This document shows, piece by piece, positions 8,631 to 17,351 of a stretch of DNA of 64,000 nucleotides. The position numbers were made by a program, and so were the translations under genes. Numbering within the stretch: position 1 is the stretch's first letter; every line of letters starts with the position of its first letter. The DNA is taken from NCBI GenBank assembly GCA_910587165.1, contig CAJUKP010000005.1, forward strand, positions 1-64,000, written 5' to 3'. The stretch is from an uncultured Duncaniella sp. (GTDB taxonomy: Bacteria > Bacteroidota > Bacteroidia > Bacteroidales > Muribaculaceae). Below the pieces are notes generated by a model, which saw only the letters and a list, made by a program, of their open reading frames with translations, had not been told where the DNA came from and ran no database searches.

Positions 8631-10097
8631 TCAGTCAAGGAGAGCCTTGTTTTTCTGTGCTTCGGGGAGTGAAGCGGCGGCGTCGAAGTGACGGCGGGCG
8701 GCGTCGAAGTCACGTTCGTGGACGGCGAGTACACCCCGTGCATTCTCGGCCTCGGGCGAATTGCCGCTACGGCTCAGGCAGAGGGCGGCACGGTCCAGAT
8801 CTCCGCTGTGGATGGCAGCTATAGCCGCATTGAGGTTGGCCACAGGGTCGGCGGGATAGAATTTCAGGGCGGTGGCTATCACATTGTCAAACTCGGGCGA
8901 GCCCTCGGGATAGAGCCTTGCGACACGGAACATCTGGTTGAGCGTCATAAGCTCGGGGGTGGTCCTGATCACCTCGGCAAGCTTCTCATCGCTCATGGGG
9001 CGCAGACGTGTGCTGATGGCAAACTTGGTGGCGCGGAGCAGCGGGAACCATTTGGGGAGTATGGTCGAGCGGTAGAGCGAGGCAAATTTCGGCGAGGTCT
9101 TGAGCTCGCGCTCCTTGGCGTCGAAATCCGAAGCTCCGTAGGTGGGACGGTCGATGAGCTCGAGCAGGTCGGCGCGCTGTGCGGGGGTCAGCTCGGGAGA
9201 CTTCTCGACTATCTCGCGGAACTCACCCCAGTTCTCGGGCACCGACGAATAGGTGCAGCGGTCGGCGGGAAGGCTGTATTTCTCGCCAAGATACTCGGCC
9301 AGCGCCCGCGAGCGGTTGGTGGCCAGGTATTCGTTGTGGAGATAGGGGGACTCGGGCGACGCATAGCCGCATACGTTGATGGCGGCGATCTCCACGTTGG
9401 GATCCGAGAGAGCGTAGGTCACGGAGTCGTCGATCACCTTGAGCTGAGCGCGGTTGTCGATCTGCTGACCGTTGCGGCAGCGGTAGGGGACGGCGTGGAG
9501 CTCGGTGCGGTCGACCTCGAACTGCACCCTCGCCTTGCCCTCGTGGATGGTGACAGGGAGTTCGGTCACCTCGGGGGTGATATAGGTGAGGCGCATACGC
9601 GGCGCGGGGTTGAGATTGAGCGGGAGCGGGGGGAGCATGGCGCGTCCGTAGGCGTTGCCGCAGCCGCAGGTGTCGACCATGACGGCTATCGAGGCGGCAT
9701 CGTCCATCATCCAGGGGAGGATGGGTGTGGAGGCTGAGTAGGCCACCGACTGGGGAGTGCCGTTGAGGCGGCGCACCTCCTTGTAGAGATCGGTGTGGTT
9801 GCCGGAATCGGCCAGGGTGCCGCGGAGCCACGCGTAGTGCATATTGCGTCCGTTGACGAGCACCGAGGGGAGCTCCACCACGGCAGCGCCGGCGCCGTCG
9901 GTCACCACGGGGGTGAGATAGAACTGGCGGTTGGAGGGGAGGTCGAGCGAGTCGAGCACAAAGTCGGCCGACACGAGCAGGGTGCCGTCGAGACGGTGGA
10001 ACTTGAGATTGTCAACTCTCATGCTGCCCTGATTGCTGACGGCAGATGCCGTGAGAGACATCCAGACGATGATCAGGAGGTAAGAAAAGCGTTTCAT
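8631..10097 (-). CDS. DUF3868/OmpA-like fimbria-associated protein
   Basis: 488 residues with a signal peptide ending near TASA. The N-terminal half matches the DUF3868 type found beside DUF3575 genes in Bacteroidales fimbria loci. The middle carries an OmpA-like peptidoglycan-binding pattern (INVCGYASPESPY, then NRSRALAEYL). The C-terminal 100 residues look like TPR helices (DPVANLNAAIAAIHSGDLDRA and a second unit). It probably sits in the periplasm or outer membrane and ties the fimbria machinery to the cell wall. That role is inferred, not shown. Confidence 0.8.
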   Translation of the reverse strand: MKRFSYLLIIVWMSLTASAVSNQGSMRVDNLKFHRLDGTLLVSADFVLDSLDLPSNRQFYLTPVVTDGAGAAVVELPSVLVNGRNMHYAWLRGTLADSGNHTDLYKEVRRLNGTPQSVAYSASTPILPWMMDDAASIAVMVDTCGCGNAYGRAMLPPLPLNLNPAPRMRLTYITPEVTELPVTIHEGKARVQFEVDRTELHAVPYRCRNGQQIDNRAQLKVIDDSVTYALSDPNVEIAAINVCGYASPESPYLHNEYLATNRSRALAEYLGEKYSLPADRCTYSSVPENWGEFREIVEKSPELTPAQRADLLELIDRPTYGASDFDAKERELKTSPKFASLYRSTILPKWFPLLRATKFAISTRLRPMSDEKLAEVIRTTPELMTLNQMFRVARLYPEGSPEFDNVIATALKFYPADPVANLNAAIAAIHSGDLDRAALCLSRSGNSPEAENARGVLAVHERDFDAARRHFDAAASLPEAQKNKALLD

Positions 10098-10138
10098 AAG
10101 CGATGAGCGGGGGGTGATAAAACGTCCGGGATGAATGA

Positions 10139-10747
10139 TCAGAAAATATAGAGGAACGAGAGTCCGAGCTTGGTGATGCCGGCATAGTTTGTGTGGCCCG
10201 ATTTGATCTTGCCCTCACACTCGCCGCAGCCATACTTGTCATACCATACGTAGTTGTAGCCCACGCCTATCTCAGCCTCGAGGTTCCAGTGGCGCGAGAG
10301 GGTCCATTGGTAACCGTAGGTGAGGCCTGCTCCGGCAAATCCTCCCTGGTAGCGCGAATGGCGCGCACCCGAGCGGATGTTGTCGCCTCCGAAGAAGCCA
10401 CCGGGAAGGGGGATGGATACATTTGAAGCGTTGAACTGGCCTCCCATGGCGTGGACGCCGAAGAAATGGCCGTTGAACACCGTACAGGGCCACCAGCGGT
10501 ATTCGGGCATGAGTACCCAGAACTTGGCCTTGCGCTTGCCATGTGTGTCGGAGTCGAAACTCCAGGGATTGATGCCGTAGACCAGATTGACAGAGGAGCG
10601 CATACCAAGCGAGGCCTCAGCTCCGATGTTGGGGGTGAGGGTCATGTCTGTCAGCAAGTTTGTCTTGACGGCTACTGTCTGGGCCTGTGTGTAGGTCGCA
10701 CAAAAGCACAGCAGCAATGCCATGATAAATACTCTAACTCGAACCAT
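10139..10747 (-). CDS. DUF3575 outer-membrane protein of fimbria operon
   Basis: 202 residues: signal peptide, then TVAVKTNLLTDMTLTPNIGAE, the typical DUF3575 opening, followed by alternating aromatic beta strands (YRWWP, GYQWTLSRHWNLEAEIG) and a C-terminal Phe (FLYIF), as in small outer-membrane beta barrels. First gene of the fimbria operon, 41 nt before the DUF3868 gene. DUF3575/DUF3868 pairs commonly precede mfa-type genes, but their exact job is unknown. Confidence 0.85.
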   Translation of the reverse strand: MVRVRVFIMALLLCFCATYTQAQTVAVKTNLLTDMTLTPNIGAEASLGMRSSVNLVYGINPWSFDSDTHGKRKAKFWVLMPEYRWWPCTVFNGHFFGVHAMGGQFNASNVSIPLPGGFFGGDNIRSGARHSRYQGGFAGAGLTYGYQWTLSRHWNLEAEIGVGYNYVWYDKYGCGECEGKIKSGHTNYAGITKLGLSFLYIF

Positions 10748-10895
10748 TATATGAGATTAATTCAAACAAATACTCAAAAAAGCGTGTAGGTTAAGCCAGG
10801 TATCGTAGAGTAGTTATTACTATGTGATGTGTTTCAGGTTTAAAAACGGAGTATCCCGGAAACCGGGGCTCACGACTGCAGAGTGTTTTCGACTG

Positions 10896-10928
10896 CAAAA
10901 TTACCACCAGTCAGAGCGTTTTTTCAAA
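10896..10928 (-). promoter_or_regulatory. promoter of the fimbria operon
   Basis: On the minus strand TTTG (10928-10925) is followed after 21 nt by TAATTTTG (10903-10896), a match to the Bacteroidetes -33/-7 consensus. Transcription would start near 10889, leaving a leader of about 140 nt. That leader contains a small CCCGG/CCGGG hairpin at 10855-10867. Confidence 0.7.
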
Positions 10929-11031
10929 TAATTCATGTTAAAATATTTTAATAAAAGTGTTAATTTCACATCCGGCCCTTTGGGAACATGACAAAAGAAG
11001 ATAAAAAAATACCATCCACACACACCGGACA

Positions 11032-11063
11032 TTTGCACAGCTCGGGAAAAGTTTGTAACTTTG
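11032..11063 (+). promoter_or_regulatory. promoter of tRNA-Leu
   Basis: TTTG at 11032-11035, 20 nt, then TAACTTTG at 11056-11063, a full match to the Bacteroidetes consensus, ending 16 nt before the tRNA. Confidence 0.75.
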
Positions 11064-11079
11064 CATTACATAAAATCCC

Positions 11080-11161
11080 GCGCATGTGGCGTAATTGGTA
11101 GCCGCGTTAGACTTAGGATCTAATGACTCCGGTCGTGGGGGTTCGAGTCCCTTCATGCGCA
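11080..11161 (+). tRNA. tRNA-Leu (anticodon TAG)
   Basis: Acceptor arms GCGCATG and CATGCGC pair fully, with discriminator A at 11161. The anticodon stem TTAGA/TCTAA encloses the loop CTTAGGA, giving anticodon TAG (reads CUA, leucine). A long variable arm with stem GAC/GTC marks a class II tRNA, as expected for leucine. The T arm has the loop TTCGAGT. CCA is not encoded. Confidence 0.95.
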
Positions 11162-11203
11162 CTTTCTCCACAGACCGCAAGGTCTGTAAGGGAACGACAA
11201 GAC

Positions 11204-11237
11204 AGAAGGAGCAGACCGACATCGGCCTGCTCCTTCT
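11204..11237 (+). terminator. terminator-like hairpin after tRNA-Leu
   Basis: AGAAGGAGCAG (11204-11214) pairs with CTGCTCCTTCT (11227-11237), with an inner CCGA/TCGG stem. It is followed by TATATATT rather than a clean T-run. A smaller hairpin (CAGACC/GGTCTG) lies at 11171-11186. Confidence 0.55.
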
Positions 11238-11247
11238 TATATATTAC

Positions 11248-11411
11248 TTAAATTACCGGTCAGGACAAGGGTACATAAAAACAAAGGGACAAAAGAAACA
11301 TAATTTTATTTTTTGTTCAGATATTATCAACTTGATTAATCTGACTCAAAAATTATTTTGTTTCTTTTGTCCCTTTGTTTTTATGTACCCTTGTCCTGAC
11401 CGGTAATTTAA
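11248..11411. repeat. long palindrome with 53-bp perfect arms (family copy 1)
   Basis: The left arm 11248-11300 is the exact reverse complement of 11359-11411, with an AT-rich 58-nt centre. It fills the gap between the tRNA-Leu terminator and the 3' end of the M16 peptidase gene, so it lies between convergent units. Its arm aligns with that of a second palindrome at 61238-61372 (41 of 48 positions by hand). No transposase gene or obvious target duplication is present. A MITE- or REP-like non-autonomous element, or a mobile terminator, are the options. Confidence 0.85.
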
Positions 11412-11447
11412 CGGTTTCTATGGGTCACCGGGCGGAGTATATACGTG

Positions 11448-14279
11448 TTACTTGGCGGGATCGAGCACAACCACACGGTAGTTGCCCTGGCCGTTGATGT
11501 TCTTCATGAAGTTCATCACATCGGCGGGAGTGATGGAGTTGACTGTCTCGATGTTGCCGTTGAAGGTATCCACACCGTTCATTGAGGTGCCCATGAGAGC
11601 GCCGAGCCATGAGGAGTTCTTCTCCTTGCCTTCGGTGTAGGTCTTCACGAGATATTCCTTGACGGGAGCGAGCTCCTCATCCTTGACATTCTTCTCCATC
11701 TCCTTGAACTGGCCGTGGATAAAGGTGAGAACCTCATCCTTCATCTCGGGCTTCATGGGGAACTGGCTCGAGAGCGAGGCGGTCCAGATGCCCTCGCGCG
11801 AGGGATGTCCGCTGGCCCAGATCGAGTAGACCGCACCCATATCCTCGCGCACTGTCTCGATGAGACGCTTGGTGAGGATCTGGCCTGCCGCGTCGGAGAG
11901 AACGGAGTTGATGGCGGTATAGGGAGTCGAGCTGCTCTCGATGATGGCCACCTGGGTTTGGGGTGTCGCCATGGGGGTGGTGAAGGTGTCGATGCCCTCG
12001 CCTGCCTTCACGAAGAATGCGGGGTCATACTTGGGCTGGCCGAGAGTGGTCTTGGCATCGCCGGGAAGTGAGGCGATATAGGTCTCCACAAGGGGCTTGA
12101 GAGCCTCGATGTCGATATTGCCGACGAAGAAGAAGGTATAGTTGGCGGCATTGGCGGTCACATCGTGGGCAAGCTTGATGATCTGCTCGCGCTTGGCGCC
12201 TTCGATGGCGGCCGAGCTCAGAGTCTGGCGGAAGGGGCTTGCATAGAGAGCCTTTCTGAAGTCACGCTCGAAGATGTATTCGGGATTGCTTTCCTGGTTG
12301 GACAGGAAGCCGGCGTATGCCTTCTGGAGGGCGGCAAACTCATCCTCGGTGAACTGCACATCCTTGAATCCCATGTAGATGAGCTCCATGAGTGTGGCGA
12401 CATCCTTGGGAGTGGTGGTGCCGGACATGGTGGTGCGGTAGGCGTCGATGCCGATGCTGAGCTGTGCCTGCTTTCCGGCGAGATACTTCTGCAGATCGGT
12501 GTTGGTGTAGGTGCCGAGACCGAAAGATCCCATGAAGAGAGGCATGGCGATGATGGAGTTGGCATAGTCGGCGGGGCATCCTGCATAGCCTCCGAGACCG
12601 GTGGCTCCGAAAAGGATCTCATCGTTCTTGAACTTGGTGGACTTGATGATCACCTTCGCACCGTTCGAAAGGGTCCACTCGGTGGTGCCCCATGTGGTGT
12701 TCTCCTTGGACGACACGATCTTGCCGGCCACGGGAGCGGAGGGGATGAGTGGCTCGGCCTTCTGCTCGTCGACAAACGGCTCGATGGTCTCGGCGTCAAC
12801 CGCTGCCAGAGCGGCTGCGATGGCCTCCTTGGTGGGGAGAGTGTAGCCCTCCTTCTCGGGAGCTATCACGAGGATGGCACGGTTGTCGGGAGTGATTATC
12901 TCGCCCATGGCCTGGTTGATGGCCTCGACGGGGAGCATGGCTGCGAGCTGCTGGATGATCTGCCAGTCAGTCTCGATGCCGGGGATAGCCTCGCCATTGG
13001 TGAAATTGCGCACGTATTCCTGCACATAGTCTTCATTCTCACGCGAGTCGCGGTTGTTATACTGCTTCTCGATAGCCGAGAGATACTTGGCCTTGGCGCG
13101 GTCATACTCGCCGTGGGTGAAACCGCCGCGCTGTGCGCGGAGAATCTCGCGGTAGACAGCCTGGAGAGGCTCGATGATGTCGTTGCCCTTGGCAGCGGTG
13201 AATCCGGCCATTGCCTCCTTGCTCTTTGAGATCATATAGTCGCCGAAGCCGACGCTTGCGCCTGCGAACGGAGCGTCAGGCTTGGAGCCGATCTCCTCGA
13301 GACGGGAGTTGAGCATCGAGGTCACCATTGCCTCCATATAATTGTTGATGTAGCCCATCATGGAGTTCTTCTGCTCCTTGGGCAGAGGATCGGACAGGAA
13401 CATGATCTCACCCATGAGCGACTCCTGCTCGGGATCGGATCCGATGCCGTAGAGAGTACCCTTGTGGTCGGGCACGGGCTCGTAGGTGCGGGGCTTTGCG
13501 TCGGCGGGCATCTCGATGGACGAGAACATTTCCTTGATCTTGTTCTCGATACGGTCAACGTCAATATCGCCGACCACGATCACAGCCTGCTGGTCGGGAC
13601 GATACCATGCCTCATAGTAGTCGCGGAGAGCCTTGGGAGGGAAGTTGTCCACAACCTCCATGGTGCCGATGGGCAGACGGTGGCCATACTTGGTGGTGGG
13701 ATACAGATCAGGGAGCACACGCTCGAGGATACGCATCTGACCTACGTTGGACTGACGCCACTCCTCGTGGATCACACCGCGCTCCTTGTCGATCTCCTTG
13801 GGATCGAGAGTGAGGTCGTTGGCCCAGTCATGGAGAATGAGCAGACAGGAGTCCTGAACGCTCTCGCGGGCGATGGGAACATTCGAGATATTGTAGACAG
13901 TCTCGTCAACACCGGTATAGGCGTTGAGATTGGCTCCGAAACGCACACCGACTGTGGCCAGCCAGTCGCGGAGCTGATTGCCGGGGAAGTTGGTGGTGCC
14001 GTTGAAGCACATGTGCTCCAGGAAGTGGGCCAGACCACGCTGATGATCCTCCTCGAGAGCCGATCCGACATTCTGTGCGATGTAGAAGTCGGCCTGTCCC
14101 TTGGGATACTCATTGTGACGGATGTAATAGGTGAGACCGTTGGGGAGTTTGCCCATGCGCACGGCCGTATCCACCGGAAGGGGGGCCAGCATGGGGTTCT
14201 CACCCTGAGCCTTGGCAACACCCGGCAGCAGCATGACCACCGCTACGACGAGCATTGCGAGATTGATAAGCTTTTTCAT
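11448..14279 (-). CDS. M16-family zinc metallopeptidase, exported
   Basis: 943 residues with a signal peptide (cut near VAKA-QG). The inverted zinc motif HFLEH (His85, Glu88, His89) in LAHFLEHMCFNGTTNFP and the downstream KERGVIHEEWRQ glutamate are those of M16 peptidases (PqqL/YhjJ type). The C-terminal half has the second, non-catalytic M16 repeat, as in the full-length two-repeat forms. It probably degrades peptides in the periplasm. Transcribed alone; a long palindrome follows its stop. Confidence 0.9.
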   Translation of the reverse strand: MKKLINLAMLVVAVVMLLPGVAKAQGENPMLAPLPVDTAVRMGKLPNGLTYYIRHNEYPKGQADFYIAQNVGSALEEDHQRGLAHFLEHMCFNGTTNFPGNQLRDWLATVGVRFGANLNAYTGVDETVYNISNVPIARESVQDSCLLILHDWANDLTLDPKEIDKERGVIHEEWRQSNVGQMRILERVLPDLYPTTKYGHRLPIGTMEVVDNFPPKALRDYYEAWYRPDQQAVIVVGDIDVDRIENKIKEMFSSIEMPADAKPRTYEPVPDHKGTLYGIGSDPEQESLMGEIMFLSDPLPKEQKNSMMGYINNYMEAMVTSMLNSRLEEIGSKPDAPFAGASVGFGDYMISKSKEAMAGFTAAKGNDIIEPLQAVYREILRAQRGGFTHGEYDRAKAKYLSAIEKQYNNRDSRENEDYVQEYVRNFTNGEAIPGIETDWQIIQQLAAMLPVEAINQAMGEIITPDNRAILVIAPEKEGYTLPTKEAIAAALAAVDAETIEPFVDEQKAEPLIPSAPVAGKIVSSKENTTWGTTEWTLSNGAKVIIKSTKFKNDEILFGATGLGGYAGCPADYANSIIAMPLFMGSFGLGTYTNTDLQKYLAGKQAQLSIGIDAYRTTMSGTTTPKDVATLMELIYMGFKDVQFTEDEFAALQKAYAGFLSNQESNPEYIFERDFRKALYASPFRQTLSSAAIEGAKREQIIKLAHDVTANAANYTFFFVGNIDIEALKPLVETYIASLPGDAKTTLGQPKYDPAFFVKAGEGIDTFTTPMATPQTQVAIIESSSTPYTAINSVLSDAAGQILTKRLIETVREDMGAVYSIWASGHPSREGIWTASLSSQFPMKPEMKDEVLTFIHGQFKEMEKNVKDEELAPVKEYLVKTYTEGKEKNSSWLGALMGTSMNGVDTFNGNIETVNSITPADVMNFMKNINGQGNYRVVVLDPAK

Positions 14280-14359
14280 ATTGAGAAATTGAGTGATAAA
14301 TTGATCTTTTTCCTATGTGACGGAGTTTTTTGCAATTAGTGACAGGACGGCCCGTTTGA

Positions 14360-15112
14360 TTAACAATATTTAACAGACGCCGCCATCCTGTGGGCCATCA
14401 CGCTCTCAACCTCCCGCCGCAGATAGGGCACACGCACTATCCAGGGGGTGGAGCATTCGGGGTGGAACACTCCGAGCTTCATTTCGCTCACCGGGATGCC
14501 GTATTTGCGCTCCAATATATATCGGTAGATGCTGAGCTGGAGGGCATAGTGCCAATAGGAGGTATCGTGGAGATTGTTGAGCGGATAGAGGCCGCGCTTT
14601 CCGTAGGGCGACTCCATGATTATCCGCCCGTCGGCCTCGACAAGCTTTTTCGACCGTTTCCAGTCATATATGTTATAGGCCCCGCCGGGTGTGAGTTCGA
14701 GAAAGTCGAGCGTACCCGCTATCCCCAGATCCTCGTCGAATATGCGCCACTCCGTGCGGAAGGGATACAGGCGGTTGTGGGCGGCGAAGAGGCGGAATAG
14801 GCGCAGGGCGTCGGAGCTGTCGCCGTCGTCCTCGCCGAGATAATACTTCTCTATCTTCTCGTGCATGGCCGTGCCGAGTGCGCGCGCACGGTCGGCGTCA
14901 CGTTTCCAGCGGTCCAGAATCACCTCCGGATCCACACCCTCCCTCACGGCGATGCGGGCAGCCCAGTGCTCGGCGTCGAAACGCGGGAAACACTCGTCGA
15001 CAAGCGTCGTCACCGAGATGCACTCCAGGCCATCGCAATAATACGTATGGGTCGCGGCGTCAAACGAGAGCCGCGAGTCGCGCGGATGACAGTTGAGATC
15101 GTTGCAGGTCAT
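14360..15112 (-). CDS. PD-(D/E)XK nuclease-superfamily protein
   Basis: 250 residues. The order of motifs is that of RecB-like nucleases: His84 in TAMHEKIEKYY, Glu121 in RTEWRIF, Asp136 in GTLDFLEL and the D-W-K triplet at 150-152 (YNIYDWKRSKK). All catalytic positions seem intact. No helicase domain is attached, so it is a stand-alone nuclease, perhaps for DNA repair. The start ATG overlaps the stop of mazG by 4 nt, so the two are co-transcribed; the pairing with a nucleotide-pool enzyme hints at DNA maintenance. Substrate unknown. Confidence 0.75.
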   Translation of the reverse strand: MTCNDLNCHPRDSRLSFDAATHTYYCDGLECISVTTLVDECFPRFDAEHWAARIAVREGVDPEVILDRWKRDADRARALGTAMHEKIEKYYLGEDDGDSSDALRLFRLFAAHNRLYPFRTEWRIFDEDLGIAGTLDFLELTPGGAYNIYDWKRSKKLVEADGRIIMESPYGKRGLYPLNNLHDTSYWHYALQLSIYRYILERKYGIPVSEMKLGVFHPECSTPWIVRVPYLRREVESVMAHRMAASVKYC

Positions 15113-15900
15113 CCCTCACGCTCCATCTGCTTGGCCTCGTTCCACAAAGCATCCATCTCGGCCAGTGTCATATCCTTGAGCTGACGGCCCATGGCGGCCG
15201 CACGGCTCTCGATGTGGTTGAAACGGCGCATGAACTTGCCGTTGGTCTTCTCGAGGGCATTCTCGGAATTGATGCCATAGAGACGCGAGGCATTGATGAT
15301 GGCGAAGAGCACATCGCCCATCTCCTCCTCCATCTCGGCCTGAGAGGCAGTGGAGGCCGCCGAGGCAAACTCGTCCATCTCCTCGCGCACCTTCTCCCAC
15401 ACATCCTCGCGCTTCTGCCAGTCGAAACCCACATTGGCGGCCTTCTCGGTGATGCGCTCGGCCTTGATCATGGCCGGGAGTGCGGCGGGAACACCCGAGA
15501 GCACCGTCTTGTTGCCACCCTTCTCCTTGAGTTTCAGCTGCTCCCAGTTCTGGAGCACCTCGTCGGTGGAGTCCACGGTGGTTGATCCGAACACATGGGG
15601 GTGACGGTAGATAAGCTTGCTGTTGAGCGCGTCGCAGACATCGGCTATGTCGAAAGCCCCCTTCTCCTCCCCTATCTTGGCATAGAAGAGCACATGGAGC
15701 AGCACATCGCCAAGCTCCTTGCGTATGTTGGCATCATCCTCCTTTATGAGGGCATCACACAGTTCATAGACCTCCTCGATGGTGTTCGGTCGCAGCGACT
15801 CATTGGTCTGTTTCGCATCCCAGGGACACTTCACACGCAGAATGTCAAGCGTGTCTATCACCCTTCCGAGAGCCTCTATCTTTTCCTGACGGGTATGCAT
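15109..15900 (-). CDS. mazG: nucleoside triphosphate pyrophosphohydrolase MazG
   Basis: 263 residues. MazG hydrolyses nucleoside triphosphates to monophosphates and pyrophosphate, cleaning the nucleotide pool. The N-terminal domain shows the signature KCPWDAKQTNESL, then EEVYEL and KELGDVLLHVLFYA, whose acidic residues bind magnesium. The second half repeats the fold (EEMDEF, EEMGDVLFAIINASR). Length equals that of the two-domain E. coli enzyme. A TAACTTTG promoter box lies 22 nt upstream. The following nuclease gene overlaps its stop. Confidence 0.93.
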   Translation of the reverse strand: MHTRQEKIEALGRVIDTLDILRVKCPWDAKQTNESLRPNTIEEVYELCDALIKEDDANIRKELGDVLLHVLFYAKIGEEKGAFDIADVCDALNSKLIYRHPHVFGSTTVDSTDEVLQNWEQLKLKEKGGNKTVLSGVPAALPAMIKAERITEKAANVGFDWQKREDVWEKVREEMDEFASAASTASQAEMEEEMGDVLFAIINASRLYGINSENALEKTNGKFMRRFNHIESRAAAMGRQLKDMTLAEMDALWNEAKQMEREG

Positions 15901-15921
15901 ATCTTATTGAAATATTTCCCG

Positions 15922-15929
15922 CAAAGTTA
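15922..15929 (-). promoter_or_regulatory. -7 box of mazG
   Basis: TAACTTTG on the minus strand, 22 nt before the mazG ATG. No TTTG lies at the usual distance, so the -33 part is weak. Confidence 0.5.
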
Positions 15930-15996
15930 CGAAAAATTAAGCTGAAATCCCCCACACCGCAAAGAAAATCACCTGTTCAACCTCCCGGCGGAGGGG

Positions 15997-16743
15997 TCAC
16001 ACGAAGGCCGAGTCGTTGAGCAGGCGTCCCGACAGAGCCTGGAAATGCTTCCGGGCATCTGATGTATGCAGATACGCGTCGATGCAGTCGGCATGGCGAT
16101 GATTGTGCAGGTCGGTGCCGAGGAAGTCCACATAGCCCCTCTTGATGAGCTCCTCGGCCATCTTCTTCTCCACCTTTGAATAGGCTCCGGCGAGCGACAG
16201 CACATTGACCTGAAACAGGTTTCCGGCACGGTGCAGGTCATCGTAGCGCGACGAATGGCCCTCGAAATAATAGAAATACCGCTCGGGATGGGCTATGATG
16301 GGGCGCAGCCCTTTGATCTTGAGATCAAACAGGAACTTGTCAAGCTGCCACGGCTCCTGGATGAACGAACACTCCACGAGTATATAGTTGTTGGGCATGA
16401 GGGTGATGAGTCCTTTTTCGAGCTGCCCGCGGAAGAAATCGTCTATACGGTTCTCCGACGAGCGTGTGACAGGGATATCCACCCCGCGCCTGGCCAGCTC
16501 GTCAGTAAGCTCGTCGAGAGCCGGATCGAGGATATCGGGAGTATTCTCGAAAGTGGATTCCGTGACGTGGGGAGTGGCGATGATGCGCTCTATGCCCCAA
16601 CCCAGCATACGCTCCACCAGATCGGCGGAGGTGGCGGCATCGGGCGACCCGTCGTCAACGCCGGGCACGATGTGACAGTGGATATCGGTGGTGAACGGAA
16701 GCCTGACCGGCTCCTTCTTGCGGAATATATCGAAGAGGCTCAT
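15997..16743 (-). CDS. CpsB/YwqE-type PHP-domain protein tyrosine phosphatase
   Basis: 248 residues of the polymerase-and-histidinol-phosphatase fold. Metal-binding motifs are seen at TDIHCHIVPGVDDGSPD, IIATPH, IIAHPERY and GTDLHNHRH. The family (CpsB, Wzb-like YwqE) removes phosphate from bacterial tyrosine kinases that control capsule polymer length. No kinase lies beside it; the nearest polysaccharide-export genes in the window are at 52-56 kb. It is transcribed away from cobU, sharing a 53-nt gap. Confidence 0.88.
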   Translation of the reverse strand: MSLFDIFRKKEPVRLPFTTDIHCHIVPGVDDGSPDAATSADLVERMLGWGIERIIATPHVTESTFENTPDILDPALDELTDELARRGVDIPVTRSSENRIDDFFRGQLEKGLITLMPNNYILVECSFIQEPWQLDKFLFDLKIKGLRPIIAHPERYFYYFEGHSSRYDDLHRAGNLFQVNVLSLAGAYSKVEKKMAEELIKRGYVDFLGTDLHNHRHADCIDAYLHTSDARKHFQALSGRLLNDSAFV

Positions 16744-16810
16744 ACTGCTTTTTTCATAGAATCAACTATATTTTCAACGTTACGGAAGCGGTTTTATTGC
16801 CCAAAAGCGT

Positions 16811-16818
16811 TAACTTTG
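16811..16818 (+). promoter_or_regulatory. -7 box upstream of cobU
   Basis: TAACTTTG falls inside the longest open frame for cobU, so the farthest possible start (TTG at 16797) cannot be used if this is the promoter. No good -33 TTTG is visible. Transcription would start about 6-8 nt later, next to the GTG codons at 16824 and 16833, so the transcript would have almost no leader. Confidence 0.5.
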
Positions 16819-16832
16819 CAGCCGTGGAAAAA

Positions 16833-17351
16833 GTGAATCAAGCCGGAAAGATAGTTCTCGTCACAGGTGGCCAGCGGTCTGGCAAGAGCGAATGGGCCGA
16901 ACGGAAGGCGCTGTCGCTGTCGCCCGCACCCGTCTATGTGGCCACCGCCCGTGTGTGGGACGACGAATTCCGGGCACGTGTGGCAGCCCATCAGGCACGC
17001 CGTGGCCCCGAATGGACCAATATCGAGGAACCGCTCCACCTCTCACGGTTCGACCTGACCGGAAAGGTGGTCCTCGTGGACTGTGTGACTCTCTGGGCCA
17101 CCAATATGTTCTTTGAGAAAAACGAGGATGTCGACGCCGCGTTCCGCGCCCTGACGGAAGAATTCGACGCGTTCACTTCCCACGACGCAACCTATATATT
17201 CGTGACCAATGAGATCGGACTCGGAGGGGTGAGCGAGAACGCCATGCAACGGCGCTTCACCGACCTGCAGGGGCTCATGAACCGCTACGTGGCCTCACGC
17301 GCCGCCGAAGTCTACTTCATGGTATCTGGATTAGAACTTAGACTGAAATGA
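16833..17351 (+). CDS. cobU: adenosylcobinamide kinase / guanylyltransferase
   Basis: CobU phosphorylates adenosylcobinamide and then transfers GMP, activating it for attachment of the lower ligand. The P-loop VTGGQRSGKSEW is at the N-terminus, the second motif is VLVDCVTLWATN, and the histidine region around AHQARRGPEW matches the guanylylated site. I place the start at GTG 16833 because the open frame upstream contains a promoter box and CobU proteins begin just before the P-loop; GTG 16824 is an alternative. Its stop overlaps the cobT ATG. It leads a four-gene plus-strand operon for nucleotide-loop assembly. Confidence 0.9.
   Translation: MNQAGKIVLVTGGQRSGKSEWAERKALSLSPAPVYVATARVWDDEFRARVAAHQARRGPEWTNIEEPLHLSRFDLTGKVVLVDCVTLWATNMFFEKNEDVDAAFRALTEEFDAFTSHDATYIFVTNEIGLGGVSENAMQRRFTDLQGLMNRYVASRAAEVYFMVSGLELRLK

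Noticed and set aside
8688..9737. 349-residue plus-strand open frame
   Set aside because: It is the antisense shadow of the DUF3868/OmpA-like gene; composition is Gly/Val/Glu-rich as expected from reversed GC-rich codons, with no recognisable domain.
11095..11406. plus-strand frame across tRNA-Leu and the palindrome, and a minus-strand frame at 10938-11222
   Set aside because: Both cover the tRNA gene or the hairpins; similar peptide endings at 61.3 kb come from the shared palindrome, not from a gene family.
12165..13229. 354-residue plus-strand open frame
   Set aside because: It lies fully opposite the M16 peptidase gene, whose motifs are intact; the translation is low-complexity.
16744..16832. 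a second cobalamin riboswitch in front of cobU
   Set aside because: The gap is only about 50-90 nt and contains neither a B12 box nor the GCTGCTGTGAA-type block.
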